A stretch of DNA of 64,000 nt, from the NCBI GenBank assembly GCA_964612995.1, contig CAZTGE010000001.1:50575-114574 (forward strand). Direction: 5' to 3'. A program made the translations under genes and the position numbers. A model generated the notes under the pieces. That model had not been told where the DNA came from. It ran no database searches and saw only the letters and a program-made list of their open reading frames with translations. Positions within the stretch are counted from its first letter, which is position 1. Every line of letters begins with the position of its first letter. Origin of the DNA: SLQH01 sp964612995. Its GTDB lineage: Bacteria; Planctomycetota; UBA11346. Below are positions 37,403 to 47,600 of this stretch, one piece after another.

Positions 37403-38811
37403 GCGACGACACGCTCGCACTCGCACTCGAAGCCTGGGCCGATCAACGCGCCTCGAGCGAACAACGCGCGCTGATCGATCGCGCCTGGCGCGAGGAGCCC
37501 GCGCTGCTCGAGGACCTGCGGCTGCTCATCGCGCTGCGCGGCCACGTTCCGGATCGTGCGCAGGCCACCTGGCGAGCGCTCGAACCGGCGCTGCGCGCCA
37601 GCAGCGCGAGCCAGGGCCGGCGCACCATCCGCCGGGTCGAGCGGCGACTCGATCGCCCGCGCCGGCTCCGGTGGCTGGCACTGGCCGCCATCGCACTGCT
37701 CACGAGCACCCTGGCACTACTGTGGTATGCCGCCGATGACGCAGCGGCCCCGCGACCGGTCATCGCCGCCGTCCGTGGCTCCGGCCGGCTGGGCGATGCT
37801 CCGCTGCCCGACCCGGGCAGCGTCTGGCCGCAGGGCGCGACCCTGACCTGCGATCCAGGCACCGAGGTGGTGGTCGCGCTCGCCGATGGCAGCCGGCTGC
37901 GGCTGCTCGGCGCCCGGGCCACCCGGCCGGCGCGCGGCGCGGAACTGCTACGACTCGAACGCGGCCTGCTGCACGCCAGCATCACGCCGCGGCAGGGCAA
38001 CGATCCCTGCGCGGTCGGCACCCCCCACGGTCGCGCCGAGGTGCTCGGCACGGCCTTCGCCCTGCGCGCCGCCGATGCCCACAGCGAGCTCAGCGTCTAT
38101 CACGGCGCGGTGGCGCTTCGGCCGCATGACCGGGCCACGGCCCAGACCCTGACCACGGGCCAACGCGCGCGATGTACCGCCAGCACGGTGAGCCCGGAAG
38201 CGCCGCTGCCGCCGCTCGACCCCCGCTTCGGCGGGCAGTTCACCCAGACCGCGGCCGAGCACTACGCCAGCGGCGCCTGGCTGCTCGATCCGGCCACGGC
38301 CGACACCGGCCTGGTCGCGCTGGAGGCGGCCGGTGGTGCCGAGCTCGCCGATCGCGTAGGCGCAAACAGCGCGGACATCGCCGTCAACCCCGCTGATGCC
38401 ATGCGCATCCGCCCGGATGCGCGCGGCATCGCCAGCGCGCGGCTGGTGGTCGACCCAGAGGATCACCGGCGCATCCAGCTGCGCTGCCGCTTCCGGCTCG
38501 AACGCCGCCGCGCCGATGCCGACTACCGTGTGCTCGCCGGACCGGAACACCTCCCGGAACCCCTGCCGCCCGGGCTGCACCCGATCGATCGCGAGTGGGC
38601 CATCGACGACGAGGACTGGCACGCCCTGACCATCGACCTGCTGCAGGTCGGCCGCACCGCAGGCGGGATCCCGCTGCGCGAGACCCTGATCCGACTCGAC
38701 GACCGCATCATGCTCCGGGCCTGGACACACAGCCTCGGTGCGGTGCTCGACCTGCGCAGCCGCGGCAACCCGCTGCTGATCGCCCACACCGTGGTCGCCG
38801 TTGCGAAGTGA
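37399..38811 (+). CDS. FecR-domain membrane regulator
   Basis: The 470-aa protein has a cytoplasmic N-terminus (about 1-90), a membrane segment (WLALAAIALLTSTLALLWYAA) and an extracytoplasmic FecR domain (about 125-260: GTEVVVALADGSRLRLLGA ... VLGTAFALRAADAHSELSVYHGAVALRP). A further C-terminal domain (about 290-470) may be a ligand-binding beta sandwich. Together with the overlapping ECF factor it probably forms a transmembrane signalling pair, an arrangement common in planctomycetes. Confidence 0.88.
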   Translation: MSDDTLALALEAWADQRASSEQRALIDRAWREEPALLEDLRLLIALRGHVPDRAQATWRALEPALRASSASQGRRTIRRVERRLDRPRRLRWLALAAIALLTSTLALLWYAADDAAAPRPVIAAVRGSGRLGDAPLPDPGSVWPQGATLTCDPGTEVVVALADGSRLRLLGARATRPARGAELLRLERGLLHASITPRQGNDPCAVGTPHGRAEVLGTAFALRAADAHSELSVYHGAVALRPHDRATAQTLTTGQRARCTASTVSPEAPLPPLDPRFGGQFTQTAAEHYASGAWLLDPATADTGLVALEAAGGAELADRVGANSADIAVNPADAMRIRPDARGIASARLVVDPEDHRRIQLRCRFRLERRRADADYRVLAGPEHLPEPLPPGLHPIDREWAIDDEDWHALTIDLLQVGRTAGGIPLRETLIRLDDRIMLRAWTHSLGAVLDLRSRGNPLLIAHTVVAVAK

Positions 38812-38823
38812 CCCGACGCGCAC

Positions 38824-39807
38824 TCAGCGCAGGCCGACCGCGGCGCGCACCCGCGCCATGGTCTGCTCGGCGACCTCGGCCGCCGCCGCCGCCCCGCGCC
38901 GCAGGACCGCGTCGACGTGACCCGGATCGGCGGCCAGCGCCTGGCGCCGCTCGCGGGCCGGCGCGAAATGCTCCCAGACCAGTTCGAACAGCGCCTGCTT
39001 GGCGTGGCCGTAACCCATTCCGCCGGCACGGTAGCGCGCGGCGAGGTCGGTGGTGCGTTCGTCCTCCGCCCCTGCGATGGCGCGATAGATGGCGAAAACC
39101 GGGCAGCCGCTCGGGTCCTTCGGCTCCTCGAGCGGCGTGGAGTCGGTCTTGATCTTCATGATCTGCTTGCGCAGCGGCTTCTCGTCGAGGAAGGGGTCGA
39201 TGGTGTTGCCGTAGCTCTTGGACATCTTCTGGCCGTCGATGCCCGGCAGCACGTCCGCGCCGCTGGCGAGCCGGTAGTCGGGCAACACCAGCACCGGCCG
39301 GTCCTCGGATCCGAAACGATGGTTGATCTTCTGCGCCAGATCGCGGGTGATCTCGATGTGCTGGACCTGATCCTTGCCCACCGGCACCAGCTCGGCGTCG
39401 ACGATGAGGATGTCGGCCGCCTGGAGCACCGGGTAGGTGTACAGGCCGATACTCGGTGCCAGACCCTTGGCGACCTTGTCCTTGTAGCTCACCGCCTTGT
39501 CCATCAGGTACTTGGGACAGCAACAGCCGAGGATCCACGCCAGCTCGGTCACCTGCGGCAGATCCTGCTGGAGATAGAGGTTGGTCTGCTCCGGGTCGAG
39601 ACCGAAGGCGAGGGAGTCGATCACCACCTGCCGCTGCGCCGCGCGCAAGGCCGCGGGATCCTCCACGCTGGTCAGTGCGTGATAGCTGGCCACGAATATG
39701 AACATCTCGTGATCGACCTGCATGTCGACGAACTGACGGATGGCACCGCAGTAATTACCGAGATGGAGCTGGCCGCTGGGCTGGATACCGGAGAGGATGC
39801 GTGGCAT
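38824..39807 (-). CDS. trpS: Tryptophanyl-tRNA synthetase
   Basis: The 327-aa class I synthetase charges tRNA-Trp. It shows the HIGH-equivalent HLGN (about 15-18), the KMSKS motif at 194-198, and LYTYPVLQAADILIVDAELV. The start is ATG 39807 (MPRILSGIQPSG), immediately before the conserved N-terminus. The length is normal for the bacterial type. A MITE-like copy lies just upstream. Confidence 0.96.
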   Translation of the reverse strand: MPRILSGIQPSGQLHLGNYCGAIRQFVDMQVDHEMFIFVASYHALTSVEDPAALRAAQRQVVIDSLAFGLDPEQTNLYLQQDLPQVTELAWILGCCCPKYLMDKAVSYKDKVAKGLAPSIGLYTYPVLQAADILIVDAELVPVGKDQVQHIEITRDLAQKINHRFGSEDRPVLVLPDYRLASGADVLPGIDGQKMSKSYGNTIDPFLDEKPLRKQIMKIKTDSTPLEEPKDPSGCPVFAIYRAIAGAEDERTTDLAARYRAGGMGYGHAKQALFELVWEHFAPARERRQALAADPGHVDAVLRRGAAAAAEVAEQTMARVRAAVGLR

Positions 39808-39863
39808 GGCGCGCGGAGCATAGGAACGGGCCCGCGCCGGGCAAGGCAGGCGGCACACGACGC

Positions 39864-40025
39864 CAGGGCGACTCAAAGCTCGTCCCGGGAGCGCCGATCA
39901 CCAGGTCGGCATGCCTTGCCTCGCCTCCACCTGCGTCCAACCGCCCGGCCATCGTTGGCGCTTGGGCCATGGTGACGCAGGTGGAGGCGAGGCATGGCCC
40001 CATTTGCGAGCTTTGAGTCGCCCTG
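39864..40025 (+). mobile_element. MITE-like element, short group, copy 2
   Basis: The 162-bp element has perfect 19-bp ends CAGGGCGACTCAAAGCTCG (39864-39882) and the inverse at 40007-40025. Inside, GCCTCGCCTCCACCTGCGTC is inverted across a short spacer. The flanks CACACGACGC (39854-39863) and CACACGGCGC (40026-40035) agree at 9 of 10 bases, a target-site duplication. Confidence 0.85.
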
Positions 40026-40109
40026 CACACGGCGCGGGCTCGCCGGTGGCGCTGTCGGATCGCCGGCCACAATCGACGGGCCTCACCACGCGATTCGCGG
40101 GAGCCGACC

Positions 40110-40646
40110 ATGGGCAAGCCTTCCACCGACCGCACCGAGGTGCTCCACAGCGGCGCCCATCTCGATTTCTGTCGCCGCGGTCGCTGGGAGTTCGTCCGCC
40201 GCGGCGCGGTGGATGAAGTGGTCGGCGTCATCGCCGTAACCCCGGCGGGCGAACTCCTGCTCGTCGAGCAGCACCGCCCACCGCTCGGAGAGAACGGCAT
40301 GCGGGTGATCGAACTGCCGGCCGGGCTGGTCGGCGACGATGGCAGCCCCGAGGAGATGCTCACCGCCGCGCGACGCGAACTGCGCGAGGAGACCGGGTAC
40401 CACGCCGGCCGCTTCGAACTGCTGACCAGCGGGCCGAGCAGCCCCGGCCTCAGCTCGGAGGTCATCGGCCTGGCCCTGGCCCACGACCTCGAACGCCGCG
40501 ACACCGGCGGCGGCGTCGATGGCGAGGACATCACCGTCCATCACGTTCCACTGGACCGGGCCGCGACCTGGCTCGCCGAACGCCAGGCCGACGGGGTGAC
40601 GATCGATGTGAAGGTCTGGGCCGGCCTGTATTTCGCCCTGCGGTGA
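40110..40646 (+). CDS. Nudix hydrolase, ADP-ribose pyrophosphatase-like
   Basis: The 178-aa protein has the Nudix box GLVGDDGSPEEMLTAARREL then REETGY, with the catalytic REExxEE-type residues kept apart from a longer GX-insert. The preceding ELPAGLVG matches ADP-ribose and nucleotide-sugar pyrophosphatases, and SPGLSSEV matches the NudF proline/serine position. It hydrolyses nucleoside diphosphates linked to another moiety. It lies downstream of a MITE-like copy. Confidence 0.85.
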   Translation: MGKPSTDRTEVLHSGAHLDFCRRGRWEFVRRGAVDEVVGVIAVTPAGELLLVEQHRPPLGENGMRVIELPAGLVGDDGSPEEMLTAARRELREETGYHAGRFELLTSGPSSPGLSSEVIGLALAHDLERRDTGGGVDGEDITVHHVPLDRAATWLAERQADGVTIDVKVWAGLYFALR

Positions 40647-40680
40647 GCGGATTCCTGCCGACGGCCGGAGGCCGTCGGCC

Positions 40681-41844
40681 TCAGTGCGCCACCACCGCCA
40701 GGACCCGGTCGATCTCGGCCTCGCTGTTGTAGGCGTGCGGCGCGAGACGCAGCCAGGCGGTGTCGGTGTGGTCGTTGCGCGCGCTGGCGATGATGCCGTG
40801 CGCGCGCAAACGCGTGACCACCGTCTGCGGATCGTGTACGGGATGACGGCAGGTGAGAATGCCGCTACGCCACTCGTGCTCGGGGCCGTCGGTCGGAGGA
40901 TCCGCGAGCATCGGCTGCCAGCCGGCCTCGCGCAGGCCACGCTCCAGACGGGCGCGCAATTGCAGGATGCGTTCGGCGATACGATCGATGCCAGCATCGA
41001 GCAGGAGTTCGATCGCCGCGCGCATGGCGAGGATCCCGGGCACGTTGGGCGTACCCCCTTCGAAGCGACGGGCCCCCGGCAGCAGTGCGACCTGATCGCA
41101 GGCGCGCAGTTCCGGTGCCACCGCGCTACCCACGCCCACCGCCACCGGCCGGATGCGTTCGCACAGCTCGGGGCGGACAAAGGTGATGCCGGCGCCGCTG
41201 GGGCCGAGCAGCCATTTGTGCGCATCGGCCGCAGCGCAATCGACCGCCGCACCGGGGAAGGGGAAGGCACCGAGGGTCTGGATCGCATCGACACAGAACA
41301 GGATCCCCGCCGCGCGCAAGCGCTCGCCGATCCCGGCGATGTCGGGGCGGTAGCCGGAGAGGTAGTGGCACGAGGGCAGCGCCACCAGGCGGGTGCACGG
41401 ACCGAGTACCGCGGCGACCGATTCCCAGGTGATGCACCCGAGCGGGCGTGGCCGGATCCGGCGCACCACCACCCCGCGCTGCGCGAGCATCAGCCAGGGG
41501 TAGACGTTGGCCGGGTAGTCATCGCCACAGCAGACGACCTCGTCACCCGGATGCCAGTCGAGTCCGTTGGCGATCAACCCCAGGCCGTAGGTGGTCGGGC
41601 CGAGCAGGGCGATGCCCTGCGCCTCGACCGCGAGCAGACGCGCGGCGACGCCCCGGGTGGCCATGGCCTGACGGTAGCGCTCCGCGTCGCCCTGATCGCC
41701 GGCGCTGCAGGCACTGGCGTACTCGTGCAGCGCCTCCGCGGCCGGGCCGCAGAGCGGAGCCACGGCGCAGTGCGCGAGGTGGATGTGCTCGGCGAGGATG
41801 GGGAACAACGCACGGCGGCGTGCCGGATCGGCGTCAGCGAACAT
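40681..41844 (-). CDS. Class V PLP-dependent aminotransferase/cysteine-desulfurase-like enzyme
   Basis: The 387-aa fold-type I enzyme has the PLP lysine in ADAHKWLLGPSGAG, the phosphate-binding PTTYGLGLIANGL, and the aspartate in FCVDAIQTLGAFPF. The sequence is of the isopenicillin-epimerase/CsdA-like group; there is no conserved cysteine loop typical of IscS, so a desulfurase role is unlikely. ATG 41844 is chosen because upstream sequence in frame is Arg-rich shadow. Confidence 0.88.
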   Translation of the reverse strand: MFADADPARRRALFPILAEHIHLAHCAVAPLCGPAAEALHEYASACSAGDQGDAERYRQAMATRGVAARLLAVEAQGIALLGPTTYGLGLIANGLDWHPGDEVVCCGDDYPANVYPWLMLAQRGVVVRRIRPRPLGCITWESVAAVLGPCTRLVALPSCHYLSGYRPDIAGIGERLRAAGILFCVDAIQTLGAFPFPGAAVDCAAADAHKWLLGPSGAGITFVRPELCERIRPVAVGVGSAVAPELRACDQVALLPGARRFEGGTPNVPGILAMRAAIELLLDAGIDRIAERILQLRARLERGLREAGWQPMLADPPTDGPEHEWRSGILTCRHPVHDPQTVVTRLRAHGIIASARNDHTDTAWLRLAPHAYNSEAEIDRVLAVVAH

Positions 41845-41894
41845 GGCCCCATGCTCGGGCGCGCGCGCGCGGCACAAGCCGCGCCCGTGGCGGC

Positions 41895-42704
41895 TCAGCC
41901 GTCGGCTTCGGGCACCGTCGGCTTGGCCAGGGTGATCTCGGTGTCCCAGTCGATCGCCGTGCTCACATGCCAGAGCTTGAGCCACCCGCTGCCGCCGTAG
42001 GGCGATTCGATCGCCACCAGGCCACCGAAGCTCGGGGAGTAGTACTCGTACTGGCTGTCGCTCTGGTTGTGGATCTTGAGGCAATCGCTGTAGGTGGTGC
42101 CGCCAGCGTAGGGCACGGTGATGCTGACGTCCGTCGCAACCAGCTTGTAGTGATAGGTCTCCTCCGGCGGCACGCCGAGCTCGATCGTCTCGAAGGTGGC
42201 ATCGAGCGCCATCGGCCCGGGGATGATCGCCATCGGATCGGTGAAGGTGGTCCAGGTGGCGTCCTGGCCGCTACCGACGTTGTACAGCCCCCCGTTGGTC
42301 GCCAACGCGTGACCGAGCACCGGACCGGTAGGGACCCAGACCGGATCGCCGACGCCCTCGGTGACAGTGTAGAGCTGCGAGAACAGGAGGGTCTCGCCGC
42401 CGAAGCCGGGTTCTTGATGATAGCCGTAGCTCCAGGCGCGCGATGCGGCGATGGTCTCGGTGGTACCATCGGCGGCGAAACCCTTGAACACCCGGGTCTC
42501 GCCGTCCGCCGGGGCGAAATCGAGCCACTGGTAGGTCTGGAGCCCGGAATGGGATCCCGCAGCGGCCGCGATGACGACATCGCCGAAGGTGGTCGAACTC
42601 GGTGGGATCAGGCTGCTGCCGCTCGAGCCGCCATCGTCGCTGCTGCCACCGCAGCCGATCAGGGCAAGGATCAGTGTCGTGACGCCGAGAGATCGCATGA
42701 GCAT
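41895..42704 (-). CDS. Lipoprotein of unknown function
   Basis: The 269-aa product starts MLMRSLGVTTLILALIGC, a lipoprotein signal with Cys18, followed by a Gly/Ser/Asp linker. The mature domain is rich in Tyr, Trp, Gly and Thr and appears beta-structured. AGAGGAA lies a few bases upstream. It resembles in style the two lipoproteins at 11.6-14 kb but shares no visible motif. Confidence 0.75.
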   Translation of the reverse strand: MLMRSLGVTTLILALIGCGGSSDDGGSSGSSLIPPSSTTFGDVVIAAAAGSHSGLQTYQWLDFAPADGETRVFKGFAADGTTETIAASRAWSYGYHQEPGFGGETLLFSQLYTVTEGVGDPVWVPTGPVLGHALATNGGLYNVGSGQDATWTTFTDPMAIIPGPMALDATFETIELGVPPEETYHYKLVATDVSITVPYAGGTTYSDCLKIHNQSDSQYEYYSPSFGGLVAIESPYGGSGWLKLWHVSTAIDWDTEITLAKPTVPEADG

Positions 42705-42787
42705 GGTGGATTCCTCTATACGTACGGGTTGTGCAAGATCATAGAGGAACGCGGCTCCGGGCTCAAGCGCGAGTCACCAGGAACACC

Positions 42788-42997
42788 CAGGGCCGCTCAA
42801 AGCTCGCCCCGGGAGCACCGATCGCCAGGTCGGCATGCCTTGCGTCGCCTCCACCTGCGTCCAACCGCCCGGCTCGCTTTGGTGCTTGAGCCATAGCGCA
42901 GGCTCCGCCCGCAGCCCAAGGGCTCATCATAGCGGTCGCAGCCTGCGCTGCTCTTTGTTCGCAGGGGCTCTTCTTCCTGCTGCGCAGGGCCGCCCTG
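42788..42997 (+). mobile_element. MITE-like element, short group, copy 3 (divergent right half)
   Basis: The left end CAGGGCCGCTCAAAGCTCG and the following GCCAGGTCGGCATGCC match copy 2, but the right two-thirds are different and end GGGCCGCCCTG. A perfect 10-bp direct repeat CAGGAACACC flanks it (42778-42787 and 42998-43007), which fixes the borders. Confidence 0.85.
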
Positions 42998-43064
42998 CAG
43001 GAACACCATGACGCGCGTACCCGGCAGCGACATCCATGCGGGGCGCGGTCGCTGCACCGGCGGA

Positions 43065-43325
43065 TCAGCTCTCGTACTGATTGATCGACGAAGTCGGCGG
43101 CTTGACCGTCTTCGGCATGGGGATGGTCATGCTCACAGCCTGGCCGACGGAGTTGCAGATGTGGATCGCGCTCATCTCAGGCACTTCCCACACCATGCGA
43201 TCCTTGCCGCTGCCGCCGATGGCGTAGATCACCACGCTGTCGGTGCGCTGGATGATCATCGACGCGTTGGCCGGGATGATCACCCGATTGCCGGTCTTGC
43301 CCGAACGGAATGCCAGGTATTCCAT
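43065..43325 (-). CDS. Small hypothetical protein
   Basis: The 86-aa product starts MEYLAFRSGKTGNRVIIPAN at ATG 43325, with GAGGAGG 5 bases upstream. It is predicted all beta (SMIIQRTDSVVIYAIGG) with a C-terminal Lys/Pro/Ser tail. It has no signal peptide. No family is recognised. It is divergent from murB. Confidence 0.65.
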   Translation of the reverse strand: MEYLAFRSGKTGNRVIIPANASMIIQRTDSVVIYAIGGSGKDRMVWEVPEMSAIHICNSVGQAVSMTIPMPKTVKPPTSSINQYES

Positions 43326-43480
43326 CTCGCCCTCCTCGGCCGGGCCGCCGATCACGCCCGGGATGCTTGTTCCAGTCTGCGCAGCGGGCACCCGGACAAA
43401 GCCCCGGCCACCGCGAGCGCCCGGCGTATGTCACCCAGTCACGGCTTGGCCCGGGCGGGCCCGACGGCAATCTGAGCAAC

Positions 43481-44338
43481 GTGCAGGCCACAACCGACCT
43501 TTCGCGCTACAACAGCTTCCGTCTGCCGGCCCGGGCACGCCACGTATGGTTCCCCCGCAGCGAAGCCGAGGTCCTCGCCGCGCTGCACGCGCCCGGCCCC
43601 GCGCGCCGCGTCGTGCTCGGCGGCGGCAGCAACGTGGTGCTCACCCGCAACGAGTACACCGATATCGGCTTCATCGTCCTGGAACACCATCTCGATGCCC
43701 TGCGCATCAGCGGGCGGCAGTTGATCGCCAGCGCCGGCACCAGCCTGCGTGCGGTATGCGAATGTGCCGCCGCCCATGCCCTGGGCGACCTCGCGCCGCT
43801 CTATGGCATTCCCGGTTCGATCGGCGGGGCGGCCTACATGAATGCCGGCGCCTACGGCGGCGAGCTCTACCGTTGGGTGGCGCGGGTACGCAGCGTGGAA
43901 CGAAGCACCGGCCGGATCATGGAACGCCGCCGCGCAGAGATCCCCCACGGCTATCGCCACACCCTCTACCAGGGTCACGACGAGATCATCACCGAGGTGA
44001 CGCTCGAACTCGACGAGGATCCGGACCCGGCCGCGACCCGGGAGCGCATGGACGCGCTCTGGGCCCGGCGACTCGCGCGCCAGCCCCTGGACCTGCCCAA
44101 TGCCGGCAGCGTGTTCCGCCGGCCGGCGAGCGATGTCTACGTCGGCCCGATGATCGAACGGCTGGGCCTCAAAGGCCATCGCATCGGCGGAGCCCAGGTG
44201 AGCGAACGGCACGCCGGGTTCATCGTCAACGCCGGCGGCGCCACCGGCGCGGACGTGGTCGCCTTGACCGAATATATCCGTCGACGTGTGCGCGAAGCCT
44301 ACGGGCACGATCTCCAGCGCGAGCAGGTGTGGATCTGA
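43481..44338 (+). CDS. murB: UDP-N-acetylenolpyruvoylglucosamine reductase
   Basis: The 285-aa flavoenzyme reduces UDP-GlcNAc-enolpyruvate to UDP-MurNAc in peptidoglycan synthesis. It has FAD-binding VVLGGGSNVVLT, IPGSIGGAAYMNAGAYGGEL and LPNAGSVFRRP with the catalytic serine, and GFIVNAGGATGADV as in type II MurB. GTG 43481 is the only suitable start near the conserved N-terminus (TTDLSRYNSFRL). Together with rodA it supports a peptidoglycan wall. Confidence 0.93.
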   Translation: MQATTDLSRYNSFRLPARARHVWFPRSEAEVLAALHAPGPARRVVLGGGSNVVLTRNEYTDIGFIVLEHHLDALRISGRQLIASAGTSLRAVCECAAAHALGDLAPLYGIPGSIGGAAYMNAGAYGGELYRWVARVRSVERSTGRIMERRRAEIPHGYRHTLYQGHDEIITEVTLELDEDPDPAATRERMDALWARRLARQPLDLPNAGSVFRRPASDVYVGPMIERLGLKGHRIGGAQVSERHAGFIVNAGGATGADVVALTEYIRRRVREAYGHDLQREQVWI

Positions 44339-44354
44339 ATCGCGCTACGCATGA

Positions 44355-44635
44355 GGCTTCCCTCACAGGGGGCGCTGCCCCCTCGCGGCTTCGCCGCACT
44401 CCGGCTTCCTCGCTGTCGCTCGTCGCGCTCCACCGGCCGCAGGCCCCACTGGGGCCTGCTATCGCTTCGCGATGCCGGCTCCGCCCCCCTCGCGCCTCTG
44501 TCGTCACTCGCCAGCTGCGCTGGCGTTTTCGGCGGCTCTGCGGGCCATTTTCGCCGAAAACCGTTCCTCGGTCGGCCGACCCGCTATTCGCGTTTGTGCC
44601 GTGCGAGCGCTTCACTGCGAGCTTTGAGGGCCTGG
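44355..44635 (-). mobile_element. MITE-like element, long group, copy B
   Basis: Read on the minus strand, the element begins CAGGCCCTCAAAGCTCGCAG, the same terminus as the short group, then matches copy A at 4041 with an extra internal hairpin (GGCCCCA/TGGGGCC). The flanks CTACGCATGA (44345-44354) and TCACGCATGA (44636-44645) agree at 8 of 10 bases. It lies between murB and the convergent histidine kinase gene and abuts the kinase stop codon. Confidence 0.75.
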
Positions 44636-47600
44636 TCACGCATGACCACGGCGGAGCAACGAAGCCAGCTCAGCGCGCAGGGCACGGCGATCGAAGGGCT
44701 TCTGGAGGAACCCGCCGGCTCCGGCTGCGAGCAGCGCCTCGACGTTCTCTCCCCGGGGATAGCCAGACACGAGCAGGATGCGGGCCGCGGGATCTATCGC
44801 CAGCAGCTCGGGCAAGGTCGCGGCGCCGTCCTTGACCGGCATGACCAGGTCGAGCAGCACCAGATCGATCTGGTCGTGCTCCGCGGCGAACAGCTGCACC
44901 GCCACGGCGCCGTTCTCGGCTTCGCTGCACCGGCAGCCCTGGTGCTCGAGCATCGCTCGGGTCATCCGTCGCACCACCGGTTCGTCGTCGATCAGCAAGG
45001 CGTGCCTGCCGTGCAGATCCAGCCCGCCGGTGGGTGGCCGCTCCTCCTGCACCGTTGCGTTCTCGCTGTGCTGTGGCAGCAGGATGCGGATCGTGGTCCC
45101 CACCCCCGGCGCGCTGTCGATGCGCAGCTCCCCACCGTGCTCGCAGACGATGCCCTGGACCGCGGAGAGCCCCAGGCCGGTCCCTTTGCCCGGCTGCTTG
45201 GTGGTGAAGAAGGGCTCGCAGGCATGGACCAGCACCTCCGGAGCCATGCCCTGCCCCTCATCGCGGACGCTGACCTCGACATAGGCGCCGGGCGGCAGGT
45301 GCTGGCCGCAGAAACCGCAGGTGCTACCGGCCCAGGTGCGCTGGTGGGTGGCGAAGACCAACGCGCCGCCATCGGGCATGGCATCGCTGGCGTTGAGCCC
45401 GAGGTTGAGGAATACGCTCTGCAACTGCGCGCGATCGCCGCGCACGGTCACGGCCCCGGCGTTGAGATCGGTGGCGATCGCGATCCGGCGATCGATGCTG
45501 CGCTCGAGGATCGCCACCGCATCGCCGACCGCGGCGTTGAGATCGACCACGCTGCTGCGCGTGGGCCCCTTGCGGCTGTAGGCGAGCAGTTTGCGGGTCA
45601 GCTCGCCCGCTCGCCGCGCGGCCTCGGCGATCATCTGGGCGTGGGCGTGCCCCGGCGACTGCGCATCGAGCGTGTGCTCCAGCAGGTCCGCGGCACCGAG
45701 GATCCCACCGAGCATGTTGTTGAAATCGTGCGCGATCCCGCCGGCGAGCAGGCCGATGGCGTCGAGTCGTTCGCTGCGACGCAGGCGCTCGGCCAGGCTC
45801 CGCTCCTCGCTCACGTCACGACAGACCATCACCACACCGGTCACCGTTCCGGCCTGATCGCGGATCGGCGCCGCGGTGTCGGCCACCGGCGTCTCCCTGC
45901 CGGTGCGGGAGATCAGCACCGTGTCCAGCTTCGCCGTGGCCTCCTGCTCACCAGCGATGATCCGGCCGATCAGCTCCTGGCGCCGTTGCGGCGGATCGCC
46001 CTCCTCGAGATGGAGCACCGCCTCGAGCGTCATGCCGCGGGCTTCGGATTCGGACCAGCCGGTCAGCCGCTCGGCTATGGGGTTCATCCGCTCGATGCGG
46101 CCGTCTGCGTCGGTGGCGATCACCGCGTCGCCGAGGCTGTCGAGGATCGCATTCAGCCGGCGCTCGCTGCCGGCCACCGCGCGCTCCATGCGTTTGCGCT
46201 CGCTGATGTCGAGGAAGGCACCGACGACCCCGGCGACCGCACCGCTGGCATCGCGGAACACGTCCTTGGTGAACACCACCTCGTGGCTGCGACCGGAGCG
46301 ATCGGTGACGGTGCTCTCGTAGCGCTGGTGCCCGGCATCACGCAGCAGCGCACGATCGTGCTGCTCGTACACCCCCGCCTCCTGGCCCGGCCACAGCTCG
46401 TGGACCGTCTTGCCCACCAGCTCACTGCTCGTGACCCCCATGACCGCGGTGAAGGCGGGGTTGCAGCCGAGGTAGCGCCCTGAGTTGTCCTTGAAGAACA
46501 CCGGGGTGGGGATCGCCGCCAACAGGGTGCGATTGAATTCGAGGCTGCGGCTGAGCTCGGCGTTGGCCTCGCGCACCCGGGCCTCGGCCTGGCGTCGGGT
46601 CTGCCGTGCACGCAGCAGGCCGACGATGATCGCGAACTGGACCACAGCCAGCGCCAGACCGAAGACCAGCCAGCGCCACAAGCGTTCCCACATGGTTGGC
46701 ACCGGGACCTCGATGATGCGCGAACCGGGCGGCAGCAACGCGGGGTCGATGCCGAACCGGGTCAGCTGGCGGTGGTCGAAGGCGTGGCGGGTCGGGCTCA
46801 GCGCGATCACCGGCACCGCCGCCGCGTCCTCGCCAGCGAGCACGCGGCGGGTCAGGCGACTGGCAACCTGGCCCTGGTCCTCGCCGTCGGTCAACACGCC
46901 GCCGACGATGCCGTGACCGAGGTAGAACCCCCATACCCCGTAGAGCGGCCGTGCGCTCGCCGCGCTGAGCACGCGCGCCGCCTCACGATAGCCGAGGTAG
47001 CGCCCGGCGGCGTCGCGGTTGAAGCTCATCAGCAAAACGGCGCTGCGCGGGCCGAGTGCGGCCAGCTCCTGGCATACGTGCTCCAGGCTGTCGTCGCTGC
47101 GATGCCCGATCCAACGGACGCTCAGCTGCCCATCATGCTCCGCGACCACCGGGGCGATCGTGCGTCGATTGGCCCGACCGGTGGTGGTGTCGTCGTTGAC
47201 GATCACCACCTCCGACAACTCCGGGTGCAGGCGCTGCATCAGCGTCAGCGTACCGCCGACATCCCAGGCCTCGATCACGCCGGTCAACGCCGGGATCTGC
47301 GCGAAGCGTTCGGGATCGTAATGATTGACGCCGCAGAACACGAGCGGCACATCGCGCAGCAGCTCGCGTCGCAGCAGCAGCGCGAGCTCGAAGGCATTGT
47401 CGTCGACACTCAGACAGCAGTCGATAGGCTCGTCGGCGTACTTCCCGCGCAGCATGGCCAGCAGCCGTGCGCGATGCCCCGGATCGGGATGGCGCTTGGT
47501 GTCCAGGAACTCGACCAACAGCTCGGTCGGCTCTGGCGACATCGCGCCGAGCCCGGCATCGATCCCGCGCTGCACCGCGTCGGCCCAGGCCATGGTCGGA

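Noticed and set aside
41844..42084. Longer N-terminus for the class V aminotransferase
   Set aside because: The extra 80 residues are Arg/Gly/His-rich shadow that overlaps the lipoprotein gene.
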